Assembly: GCF_022348085.1 (NCBI RefSeq)
Contig: NZ_JAKRFN010000021.1
Location: 48,584 to 112,583 of the forward strand
DNA: 64,000 nt
Source of the DNA: Mycobacterium sp. PSTR-4-N
Lineage (GTDB): Bacteria; Actinomycetota; Actinomycetes; Mycobacteriales; Mycobacteriaceae
Reading direction: 5' to 3'
Below the pieces are notes generated by a model. It searched no databases and was not told the origin of the DNA. It saw only the letters and a list, made by a program, of their open reading frames with translations. This document shows positions 25,997-34,600 of this stretch, piece after piece (position 1 is the stretch's first letter; each line of letters opens with the position of its first letter). The position numbers and the translations under genes were made by a program.

Positions 25997-26932
25997 ATGC
26001 AGATCAGCATGTTCGGCCAGCTCTCCGGCCTCCCGATGGACTCCAGTGGCGGATCACCCATCGACGCCACCATCGCCTATCTGGCGCAGCTACGCGACGA
26101 GGGCTTCGGCCGCGTGTGGATGAGCCAGCTGCCCCACGAGCCCGACCTCCTGACGATTCTCGCGATCGCACTGCGCGAGGTCGACACGATCGAGGCGGCC
26201 AGCGGCGTCATCCCGATCCAGAACCAGCACCCCATGCACATGGCGCAGGCCGCGCTGACCACCAGCCTCGCCTCCGGTGGCCGCTTCGTGCTCGGCCTCG
26301 GCATGACTCACGCCGCCGTCACCGAGGGGATGTGGGGCATCCCGTGGGACAAGCCGGTGCGACGCCTCAACGAGTACCTGGACGGGCTGCTGCCGCTGCT
26401 GGCCGGTGAGCAGGCCTCCGCACCGGGTGAGACGGTGACGACGCGCGGCGCGCTGATGATTCCCGGAGCGCCGCGGCCCGACGTGTACATCGCCGCGCTG
26501 GGGCCGCAGATGCTGCGGCTGGCGGGCCGGCGGACGTCGGGCACCTGCACCTGGATGACGGGGCCGGCGACGTTGAGCGGGCACGTCAGCCCGTCGCTGC
26601 GCCAGGCGGCCGCCGACGCGGGCCGCACCGAGGATGCGGTGCGCGTCGTCGCCGCGTTGCCGATCGCGGTCACCGACGACGTCGACGCGCTGCGCGCCGC
26701 GGCCGCCGAGCAGTTCGCGATCTACGGCACGCTGCCGTCCTACCGGGCGATGCTCGATCGCGAGGGGTATGCGGGACCGCAGGACGCGGCGATCATCGGC
26801 GACGAGGCGACGGTGCGTGACCGCCTCGCCGAGCTCGAAGCCGCCGGCGTCGACGAGTTCGTCGCGGCAACGTTCGATCCCTCCGAGGATGGCCGAGCGC
26901 GCACCCGCGCCTTCCTCCGCTCCGAGGGCTGA
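25997..26932 (+). CDS. LLM class F420-type oxidoreductase
   Basis: A 311-residue luciferase-like oxidoreductase. The features are QISMFGQLSG at the start, the GFGRVWMSQLPHEPDLL active-site region, the SGGRFVLGLGMTHAAV motif that binds the deazaflavin or flavin phosphate, and the VYIAALGPQMLRLAGRRTSG strand. The composition resembles a mycobacterial group believed to use F420 (the MSMEG_2249-like family, from memory). A TTG at 25991 is also in frame, but the ATG at 25997 is preferred. It is divergent from the D-2-hydroxyacid dehydrogenase and ends before two hairpins that separate it from convergent fadE5. Confidence 0.83.
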   Translation: MQISMFGQLSGLPMDSSGGSPIDATIAYLAQLRDEGFGRVWMSQLPHEPDLLTILAIALREVDTIEAASGVIPIQNQHPMHMAQAALTTSLASGGRFVLGLGMTHAAVTEGMWGIPWDKPVRRLNEYLDGLLPLLAGEQASAPGETVTTRGALMIPGAPRPDVYIAALGPQMLRLAGRRTSGTCTWMTGPATLSGHVSPSLRQAAADAGRTEDAVRVVAALPIAVTDDVDALRAAAAEQFAIYGTLPSYRAMLDREGYAGPQDAAIIGDEATVRDRLAELEAAGVDEFVAATFDPSEDGRARTRAFLRSEG

Positions 26933-26967
26933 GTTTCTCCGGCGTGGGGCCCCCACGAAGTAGGGGA

Positions 26968-27018
26968 CAGACGCGAACTCGAGTAGACACGCCGCGATAA
27001 CACTCGAGTCCGCGTCTG
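26968..27018. repeat. Large inverted repeat between convergent genes
   Basis: The arms at 26968-26984 (CAGACGCGAACTCGAGT) and 27002-27018 (ACTCGAGTCCGCGTCTG) pair at 16 of 17 positions around a 17-base loop, and each contains a CTCGAG core. It sits next to, but separate from, the fadE5 terminator. It may be a second terminator for the LLM gene or a copy of a dispersed intergenic palindrome. Confidence 0.7.
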
Positions 27019-27032
27019 GTCGCCCAAAACAA

Positions 27033-27061
27033 GACGCCCCCGGGAAGAGTCCGGGGGCGTC
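27033..27061 (-). terminator. Intrinsic-type terminator of fadE5
   Basis: GACGCCCCCGG (27033-27043) and CCGGGGGCGTC (27051-27061) form an 11-bp perfect stem with a 7-base loop. Read on the minus strand, the stem is followed by TTGTTTTG, so it has the T-rich tail of a factor-independent terminator for fadE5, whose stop is 16 bases away. It may also stop the convergent LLM gene. Confidence 0.8.
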
Positions 27062-27076
27062 TCGCGGGCGAGGGGT

Positions 27077-28912
27077 CTAGAAGGCCGCCTCGTCCAGCTC
27101 CATGACCTCGTTGTCGAGGTTGTCGAGGATGGCGCGGGTGCTGGTCAGCATCGGCAGCATGTTCTTCGCGAAGAACGACGCCACCGCGAGCTTGCCCTCG
27201 TAGAAGGCGCGCTCGTCACCGGTGGCACCGGCGTCGAGCTTCTCGATCGCGACCGCGGCCTGACGCTGCAGCAGCCAGCCGATCATCAGATCGCCGACGC
27301 TCATCAGGAAGCGCACCGAGCCCAGGCCCACCTTGTAGATGCTCGCGGCATCTTCCTGGGCGGCCATCAGGTAGCCGGTCAGCGTGGCGGCCATGCCCTG
27401 CACGTCCTCCAGCGCGGTCGCCAGCAGCGCACGCTCGGCCTTCAGCCGGCCGTTGCCGGTCTCCGACTTCACGAACTGCTCGATCTGGCCGGCCACGTGC
27501 GCCAGCGCCACACCCTTGTCGCGGACGATCTTGCGGAAGAAGAAGTCCTGCGCCTGGATGGCGGTGGTGCCCTCGTACAGCGAGTCGATCTTGGCGTCGC
27601 GGATGTACTGCTCGATCGGGTAGTCCTGCAGGAAGCCGGAGCCGCCGAAGGTCTGCAGCGACTCGGTGAGCTTCGCGTAGGCCTGCTCTGAGCCGACACC
27701 CTTGACGATCGGGAGCATCAGGTCGTTGACCTTGACGGCCAGTTCGGGCTCGATGCCGTGGATCGCCTTGGCCACCTCGGCGTCCTGGTGCGTGGCGGTG
27801 AACAGGTACAGCGCACGCAGACCCTCGGCGTAGGCCTTCTGGGTCATCAGCGAGCGACGCACGTCCGGGTGGTGCGTGATGGTCACGCGCGGGGCGGTCT
27901 TGTCGGTCATCTGGGTCAGGTCGGCACCCTGCACGCGCGACTTGGCGTACTCGAGCGCGTTCAGGTAACCGGTCGACAGCGTGGCGATCGCCTTGGTGCC
28001 CACCATCATTCGCGCCTGCTCGATGACGTCGAACATCTGCGCGATACCGTCGTGCACCTCGCCGACCAGCCAGCCGACGGCGGGGGTGCCGTGCTGACCC
28101 AGCGAGAGCTCACAGGTGGCCGAGACCTTCAGGCCCATCTTGTGCTCGACGTTGGTGACGAAGACGCCGTTGCGCTCGCCGGGCTCACCGGTCTCCGGAT
28201 CGAAGTGGAACTTCGGTACGAAGAACAGCGACAGACCCTTGGTGCCGGGGCCGGCGCCCTCGGGGCGAGCCAGCACCAGATGCATGATGTTCTCGAACAG
28301 GTCGTCCGAGTCGGCCGAGGTGATGAAGCGCTTCACACCGTCGATGTGCCAGGTGCCGTCGGGCTGCTGGACGGCCTTGGTGCGACCGGCGCCGACGTCG
28401 GAGCCGGCGTCCGGCTCGGTCAGCACCATGGTCGAGCCCCAGCCGCGCTCCGCGGCGATCGTGGCCCACTTCTTCTGCTCCTCGGTGCCGAGGTGGTAGA
28501 AGATGTCGGCGAATCCAGCGCCCATCGCGTACATGTACACGGCGGGGTTGGCGCCGAGGATGTGCTCCTGCAGGGCCCACGACAGCGCGCTCGGCATCGG
28601 CGTGCCGCCGAGTTCCTCGCTGACCGACAGCTTGTCCCAGCCACCGTCGGTGACGGCACGCACCGACTTCTTGAATGCCTCGGGCAGCGTCACGGTGTGG
28701 GTCTTGGGGTCGAAGACCGGCGGATTGCGGTCGCCCTCCTCGAAGGAGGCTGCGACCGGTCCCTCGGCGAGCCGGGAGATCTCACCCAGCATGTCGACGG
28801 CGGTCTCGACGTCGAGGTCGGCGTATGAGCCCTGGCCCAGCGCCTTGTCGACTCCGAGAACCTCGAACAGGTTGAACACCTGATCACGAACATTGCTCTT
28901 GTAGTGGCCCAC
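27077..28912 (-). CDS. fadE5: Acyl-CoA dehydrogenase FadE5
   Basis: A 611-residue acyl-CoA dehydrogenase, the same length as Rv0244c. FadE5 oxidises a broad range of saturated acyl-CoAs to trans-2-enoyl-CoAs, with FAD as cofactor. The N-terminus HYKSNVRDQVFNLFEVLGVD is diagnostic of this long-form subfamily. The FAD-binding segment MVLTEPDAGSDVGAGRTKA lies near residue 160, and DYPIEQYIRDAKIDSLYEGT near residue 440 is the canonical substrate/FAD loop. The GTG at 28912 was chosen because GAGGAGG lies 6 bases upstream and it matches the homologue's start. Two TTAC-N6-GTAA-like sites lie just upstream. It is divergent from a DapB-like gene and, as I recall for M. smegmatis, sits beside the polyphleate locus. 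Confidence 0.96.
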   Translation of the reverse strand: MGHYKSNVRDQVFNLFEVLGVDKALGQGSYADLDVETAVDMLGEISRLAEGPVAASFEEGDRNPPVFDPKTHTVTLPEAFKKSVRAVTDGGWDKLSVSEELGGTPMPSALSWALQEHILGANPAVYMYAMGAGFADIFYHLGTEEQKKWATIAAERGWGSTMVLTEPDAGSDVGAGRTKAVQQPDGTWHIDGVKRFITSADSDDLFENIMHLVLARPEGAGPGTKGLSLFFVPKFHFDPETGEPGERNGVFVTNVEHKMGLKVSATCELSLGQHGTPAVGWLVGEVHDGIAQMFDVIEQARMMVGTKAIATLSTGYLNALEYAKSRVQGADLTQMTDKTAPRVTITHHPDVRRSLMTQKAYAEGLRALYLFTATHQDAEVAKAIHGIEPELAVKVNDLMLPIVKGVGSEQAYAKLTESLQTFGGSGFLQDYPIEQYIRDAKIDSLYEGTTAIQAQDFFFRKIVRDKGVALAHVAGQIEQFVKSETGNGRLKAERALLATALEDVQGMAATLTGYLMAAQEDAASIYKVGLGSVRFLMSVGDLMIGWLLQRQAAVAIEKLDAGATGDERAFYEGKLAVASFFAKNMLPMLTSTRAILDNLDNEVMELDEAAF

Positions 28913-28962
28913 TTTTCCTCCTCGTCGAGAACGCCACATGCGGTTGGGTACTCACGGCTAAG

Positions 28963-29002
28963 TTACCCACCAGTAACTGCGCGCTACTATACCGTCCGGT
29001 AA
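28963..29002. promoter_or_regulatory. Two tandem TTAC-N6-GTAA-type sites in the fadE5/29151 divergent region
   Basis: Site 1, TTACCCACCAGTAA (28963-28976), is a perfect TTAC-N6-GTAA palindrome, extended to AGTTAC and GTAACT. Site 2, ATACCGTCCGGTAA (28989-29002), has one mismatch in its left arm. Their centres are 26 bases apart, placing them at different angles on the helix. They lie 51-90 bases upstream of fadE5 and could control either divergent gene. Confidence 0.6.
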
Positions 29003-29150
29003 CTTCAACGCAAGAACACTGTGAGCAATTTCTGCTCACCGACCAACCCAGCAGTTGGCCGGGCTCGGTTTCACGGCCGAAATCTGCCCCTGAGCAGGCC
29101 CTATGCACCCCTGTGATGATTGTCACGTTTGGTTGTCTAGGGTGTGATGA

Positions 29151-30239
29151 ATGGCGTCCAGCATCGGTGTCGGGGTATGGGGAACGGGCAATATGGGCGC
29201 CACGGCGATCCGGTCGATCATGGCTTTTCCCGGGCTGCGCCTGGCGGCGGTGCTGACCTCGTCCGCGGACAAGGCCGGCCGGGACGCGGCGTCATTCGCG
29301 GGGGTGGACGCACCGACGGGAATCGACGCCACCACCGACGTCGACGCCGTGCTGGGCGTCGTCGACGCAATGGCCTACATGGCCTCCGGCGACATCCGCC
29401 CGGACGACGCGGTCGCCGACATCGAGCGCTGCCTGCGCGCGGGCGCCCATGTGGTCACCCCGTCGCTGTATTCGCTCTACGACCCGGCATCGGCCCCTCC
29501 GGAGTGGGTCGAGCGGCTCACCGCGGCCGCCGAGGAGGGCGGGGCGTGTCTTCTGGTCAGTGGCGTGGATCCCGGCTGGGCCAACGATGCGTTGGCCGTG
29601 ACGGCTGCCGGTCTGTGCACCCGCATCCGCACGATCACCTGCCAGGAGATCTTCGACTACTCCACCTACGACCAGCCGTACGCGGTCCGGGTGTCCTGCG
29701 GCTTCGGCGGGCCGATGGACGAGACGCCGATGATGCTGTTGCCGTCGGTTCCGACGATGGTGTGGGGCGGCAACATTCGCCTCATCGGCCGCGGTCTCGG
29801 CATGGAGATCGACGAGATCACCGAGGAGGTCGAGCGGTTACCGCTGGAGGACACCGTGGACACGGTGATGGGCCGCTTCGAGAAGGGCACGCAGGGTGCG
29901 TTCTTCCTGCGTGTGATCGGCTGGGCCGGCGGGCAGCAGCGGGTGATCGTCGAGCACATCACCCGCATCCACCCCAGCTGCGCGCCGCAGTGGCCGCAGC
30001 CCGATCAGGGGGTCGGCGATCACCGTGTGATCGTCGATGGTGACCCGCAGCTAACGATCGTGACGAGGGCCGACGTGCCCGGCGGCACCCGCGCCGACGG
30101 CGGCAACACCACCGCGGCCAACCGTCTGCTGGGCGCCATCGGGTGGTTGGTCACCCAGAAGCCGGGCATCTACGACGGTCTCGACGTCCCGCTGCACCCT
30201 CCGCTACCACCGGAGGTCGAGGCGACGCGCTGGGTCTAG
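29151..30239 (+). CDS. DapB-like NAD(P)H-dependent dehydrogenase
   Basis: A 362-residue oxidoreductase with a dihydrodipicolinate-reductase-like N-terminal Rossmann domain (IGVGVWGTGNMGATAIRSIM at residues 5-24). Its C-terminal domain resembles the 2,4-diaminopentanoate or amine dehydrogenase group. SGVDPGWANDALAVTAAG near residue 138 is a conserved catalytic-domain segment in such proteins. The true substrate is unknown; many mycobacteria carry several copies near lipid and steroid genes. It is divergent from fadE5 and overlaps the convergent SDR gene by 4 bases at its stop. The start ATG has no strong ribosome site, and a start at 29145 in another frame is excluded. Confidence 0.78.
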   Translation: MASSIGVGVWGTGNMGATAIRSIMAFPGLRLAAVLTSSADKAGRDAASFAGVDAPTGIDATTDVDAVLGVVDAMAYMASGDIRPDDAVADIERCLRAGAHVVTPSLYSLYDPASAPPEWVERLTAAAEEGGACLLVSGVDPGWANDALAVTAAGLCTRIRTITCQEIFDYSTYDQPYAVRVSCGFGGPMDETPMMLLPSVPTMVWGGNIRLIGRGLGMEIDEITEEVERLPLEDTVDTVMGRFEKGTQGAFFLRVIGWAGGQQRVIVEHITRIHPSCAPQWPQPDQGVGDHRVIVDGDPQLTIVTRADVPGGTRADGGNTTAANRLLGAIGWLVTQKPGIYDGLDVPLHPPLPPEVEATRWV

Positions 30240-31027
30240 TGCCCGGCCAGGCGTTTGTTGACCAGCCGAGTGAGCCACGCCGGGGAGAACCTGGCCCCGG
30301 CCGCCAACGCCTTGGCCTGCGTGCCCACCGGGAAGTGCACCTGCCGCAACACCTTTCGAGGCAGCGTCGGTTCGATCGCCGCCGCGATGCCGTCGGCGAT
30401 GTCTTGCGCGGTCAGCCGGATGCCGAGCGAGGTGGTGGTGCCGGTGCTGACGTCTTTGGTCATCGCGGTGTTCACGTACAGCGGCCACATGTCGATCACT
30501 CGGATGTCGTGGCGGCCCCACTCCAGGTTCAGCGCCTCGGTCATCGCACGGACGAAGAACTTGGTGGCGCTGTAGTTGGCCAGTTCGGCCTGCCCGTAGA
30601 TCGCCGACGCCGAGCCCAGGTTGACGACCACTGCACCCGGGGTGCTCTTCAGATACGGGAAGCCGGCATGCAGCCCGTTGACCACACCCTTGACGTTGAC
30701 CTCGACCTCGCGGTGGTGCACCTCGAGCGGAATCTCCTCGAAGCGGCCGGCATTGAGTAGCCCCGCGTTGTTGATCAGGACATCGAGCCTGCCGCCGGCG
30801 GTCTCGTGGAACTCGGCCAGCCGGCGACCCACCTCCTCGGCATCGGTGACGTCGAGGTGGCCGACGACACCGCGGCCGCCGACCGCCTCCAGGTCGGCTT
30901 CGAGGATCGCCAGCCGCTCGTCGTCGATGTCGTAGGCGCCGACGAAGTAACCGCGCTGGGCGAGGAGCAAGGCGGTGGCCCGACCGATACCGGTCGCTCC
31001 GCCGGTGATGAACACCGATCTGGTCAT
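30236..31027 (-). CDS. SDR family oxidoreductase
   Basis: A 263-residue short-chain dehydrogenase. The cofactor motif ITGGATGIGRATALLLAQRG lies at residues 7-26, NNAG at about 87, and the catalytic Tyr and Lys are in YSATKFFVRAMTEALNLEWG near residue 152, with SASAIYG before it. The C-terminal third is longer and more basic than in the classical family (RLVNKRLAGH), as seen in mycobacterial SDRs that act on long-chain or lipid substrates. The ATG follows AGAAGGAG. The gene lies 12 bases downstream of tspO on the same strand and probably shares its transcript. Its stop overlaps that of the convergent DapB-like gene. Confidence 0.87.
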   Translation of the reverse strand: MTRSVFITGGATGIGRATALLLAQRGYFVGAYDIDDERLAILEADLEAVGGRGVVGHLDVTDAEEVGRRLAEFHETAGGRLDVLINNAGLLNAGRFEEIPLEVHHREVEVNVKGVVNGLHAGFPYLKSTPGAVVVNLGSASAIYGQAELANYSATKFFVRAMTEALNLEWGRHDIRVIDMWPLYVNTAMTKDVSTGTTTSLGIRLTAQDIADGIAAAIEPTLPRKVLRQVHFPVGTQAKALAAGARFSPAWLTRLVNKRLAGH

Positions 31028-31039
31028 GCGTTACTCCTT

Positions 31040-31534
31040 CTAGGAATTGAGTTGCCAGACAGCGAAATTGAGGCACAGCGCGAACGCCGACCAGGCCAGG
31101 TAGGGAACGAGCAGCCACCCGGCGAGCGCGTTTCGCCGGAAGAACAGGACGACGGTGCCGATCAGGATGAGCACGAGCACGCTCAGTTCGGCGAACGCGA
31201 TGCCGCGCCACCCCAGCCCGAAGAACAGCGGTGTCCACGCGGCATTCAGGACGAGCTGGGTGCCGTACACGATGAGCGCGGGCCGGGTGTCCTGCCACGG
31301 ACCGCTGCGCCACACCAGCCAGGCCGCCACCGCCATCATCGTGTACAGCAGCGTCCAGACGGGGCCGAAGACCCACGACGGTGGCGCCCACCCCGGCTGC
31401 CGCAGCCGGGCGTAATCCTCGGCGGAGGTGGCCGACGCGAGGCCGCCCAGTGTCGACGCAACGACCACGGCTGCAATCGAGATCGCGAGCGCGATAACGC
31501 TTTTCGAGCGCGTGGGCTGATAACTGTCAACCAT
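31040..31534 (-). CDS. TspO/MBR family membrane protein
   Basis: A 164-residue five-helix membrane protein of the TspO (translocator protein) family, which binds porphyrins and related tetrapyrroles and is linked to stress responses. The family motifs are WAPPSWVFGPVWTLLYTMM around residues 49-67 and the LVLNAAWTPLFFGLGW segment around residue 95, with a Trp-rich helix 2 and helix 3. The final helix, LVPYLAWSAFALCLNFAVW, is typical. The start ATG at 31534 precedes a basic leader. It is upstream of the SDR gene and lies next to the large PKS, whose stop is 70 bases away on the same strand. Whether it shares the PKS transcript is unclear; I saw no strong terminator in the gap. Confidence 0.92.
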   Translation of the reverse strand: MVDSYQPTRSKSVIALAISIAAVVVASTLGGLASATSAEDYARLRQPGWAPPSWVFGPVWTLLYTMMAVAAWLVWRSGPWQDTRPALIVYGTQLVLNAAWTPLFFGLGWRGIAFAELSVLVLILIGTVVLFFRRNALAGWLLVPYLAWSAFALCLNFAVWQLNS

Positions 31535-31604
31535 GCCGATTCACCCTACCGGGCGGGTGTGCGCCGTCGGCCGGCGCGGTCAGGACGTCCCCATTCTGTT
31601 CGAT

Positions 31605-34600
31605 TTACCCGGACTGCTCCGCGTCGGCGGCTGGTTCCGCATCGGGCAGTTGGCCCACCAGGTACTCGGCCAGCCCGCCGATGGTCGGATAGTCGAACAC
31701 CGCGGTGGCGTTGATAGTGAAGGCGCCGCCGAACTGGCTGTGCAATCGGTTCCGCAGCTCGATCGCCATCAGCGAATCCGTGCCCAGGTCCAGGAACCGC
31801 GACGACGCCGCCGGGGGTTGCGCCAGACGCAGGAAGTTCTGCACCTCCCGCTGCAGGAACTCGGTGACGAACCCGGCCCGCGCGGGCACCGGGATCTCCT
31901 GCAGCTGACGCAACAGCTCACTGTCTCCGCTCACCTCGCCGCCGTCGCGGGGCAGCACCAGATCCAGGATCGGCGGACGCGCCGCACCCAGCACCTTGGC
32001 CGCGCGCGCCCAGTTGGCCTTGATCACCGTCGCCTGCCCGGTGCCGTTGGCCACCACCTCCGCCAACGCGCTCAACGCCGCCGACGGCTCCAGCGGGATC
32101 AACCCCTGGGCGCTGATGTTCGCGCTCACCGCCTCCGACGACGCCATCCCGCCCCGGCCCCAGGGACCGAAGTTGACCCCGGTGGCCGGAAGGCCGGCAG
32201 CGCGGCGGTGCGCGACGAGGCCGTCGAGGTACGCATTGGCGGTCGCGTAGTTGGCCTGGCCGGGAGAACCGAACACGCTCGACACCGACGACGACACGAT
32301 GAAGAACTCGAGGTCGTCGTCTCGGGTCAATCGATCCAGGTGCGAGGCGCCGAACGCCTTCGGCGCCAACGTCGTCCGGAACCGGTCGAGATCCAGGCCG
32401 GAGAGCAGCGCATCGTCGAGCACGCCGGCCAGGTGCAGGACGCCACCGAGGGGCGGCAGCTCGGCGCGGATGTGCGCCAGCAGTCGGCGCACGTCCTCGA
32501 AGTCCCCCACGTCGGCGGTGACGACGTGCACGCGGCAGCGGTGCCGGTCGGTGATGTCGTCGATCAGCTGCTGTGCCTGCGCCGAGGGGGCCCGGCGGCT
32601 GGTGAGCACCAGGTCGCCCGCACCCAACTGGGCCAGGTGGGCTGCGGTGTGCAGCCCGATCGCACCGAGGCCGCCGGTGATCAGATACGTCCGGTCGGGC
32701 TGTGGTTGTAGCGGTGTCGGCATCTGCAGCACGATCTTGCCGATGTGGCGGGCCTGCTGCATCCGCCGGAATGCCGACCTCGCCTCGGTCAGCGGATAGA
32801 TCTCGGCGGGCAGCGGCGTCCACTCACCCTGGGCCAGCCCGTCGGACACCTCGGTGAGCAGGTCGCGGATGCGGTCCGGTTCGGTGAACATGACCGTGTC
32901 GAGTGCGACGATCTCGTAGTCGATGTCGGGGCGGGCGGCCGCCATCTGGTCGGTGGTCCAGATGTCGCGCTTGGCGATCTCGGCGAAGCGGCCGCCCTGA
33001 GCCGTGGCGCGCAGCGTGGCGTCGATGAACCCCTCGCTCGTCAGGCTGTTGAGCACCACGTCCACCCCGGCGCCGCCGGTGTCGGCCAGGATCTGGTCGG
33101 CGAATTCTGTTGTGCGCGAATCGTAGACGTACTTGACGCCGAGACGCCGCAGCGTGTCCCGTTTGAATGTGCTCGCGGTGGCGAACACTTCCGCCCCGCA
33201 GCGCTGCGCCATCTGGACTGCGGCCAGCCCCACGCCGCCGCTCGCGGCGTGGATGAGCACCTTGTCGCCCGGCTTGAGCTGTGCCCAGTCGAACGACAGC
33301 CGGACCGTGAGCGCGGCGGCGGGGATCGTCGCCGCGTCCACCGCGCTGATGCCGTCGGGTATCGGCGCGAGGAACTGGCTGGGCACGTTGAACCGGCTCG
33401 CGAATGCGCCCTGCATGGATCCGTAGACCCGCTGGCCCACGGTCAGGCCGGTGACCTCGTCGCCGATCTGGGTCACCGTGCCGGCGAAATCGCCGCCGAT
33501 CGGCCCGGGATCGCCGGGATAGAGGCCGAGCACGTTGAGCACGTCGCGGAAGTTCAGCCCCGCGGCCTCGACCCGGACCTGCACGTAACCGCCGGCGGGC
33601 GGCTCGACCTCGGTCTCGGTCAGTCGCAGGTTGTCGATCGCACCGCGTTCGGTGGGCGCCAGCACGTAGTCACTCGATCGCGGGACGCTCAGGTGTCCGC
33701 TGCGTGACCACGGCAGCAGCCGCGATGCCAGCAGTTTGCCTTGCCGCACAGCCATTTCCGGCTCGTCGACGGGCGCCGACACCAGGCCGGCCAGCAAGCG
33801 GACTGCCTCGTCCGAACCGTCGCAGTCGACCAACCGGGCACGCAGCGCAGGTTCCTCGTTGATCGCGGTGCGGCCGAAGCCCCACAGTGCGGCCTGCACG
33901 GGGTCGACCGGTTCCCCCGACTCGCAGGCGACGGCCCGCTCGGTCACGATCCACAATCCGCCGGGCAGCTTCACCTCACCGCTCTGCACGGCGCGCACCG
34001 CGCCCAGAAGTTCGGCGATCTCCTGCTCGAGCCGGACGTCGAGCGCCCCCGCCTGCGACCTGGCGGCACGCCAGATGACACCGGAGAAGCCGACGCCACG
34101 CTGCTGGGCATCGGCGAGCACCTGCCCCAGCGGTGTCGTGTCGGTGGCGCGGTCGACGGCGATGGCGCCGGGGACCAGGGCCGCGAGCTCGGCGAAGTCG
34201 GCGATCAACCAGGTGCCGCTGGGGGTCACCGGCTCTGCCTCAGGCTCGGTGTCCGGGAGGGGCACCTCGTGCCAGCCGACGGTGTAGAGCAGCCGGCCGG
34301 TGTCACCGCCCAGCCCGCGCAGCAGCGCCTCGCGGGGCGCACGCTTGACGGTGAACTCGCGGATCCCACCCAGACGATGGCCGTCACGGTCCACGAAATC
34401 GAGGTCGAACACCTGGGTTTCGCTGTCGAGTGCACTCTGATGCCAGGTCGCGCGGCAGTAGAACCGCCGCGGCATCGGCTGCTGCACCGAGACCTGGCCG
34501 TATCGCAGCGGTAAGTACAGATCTGAGACGCCCTGCTCGGCGGCCAGCACCGCCGGGAAGGCGGGGAATGCGACGCCGGTGCACAGATCCATCAACACCG

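Noticed and set aside
23540..28900. Glycopeptidolipid genes expected between fadA2 and fadE5
   Set aside because: I looked for NRPS, glycosyltransferase or methyltransferase motifs and found only two oxidoreductase genes.
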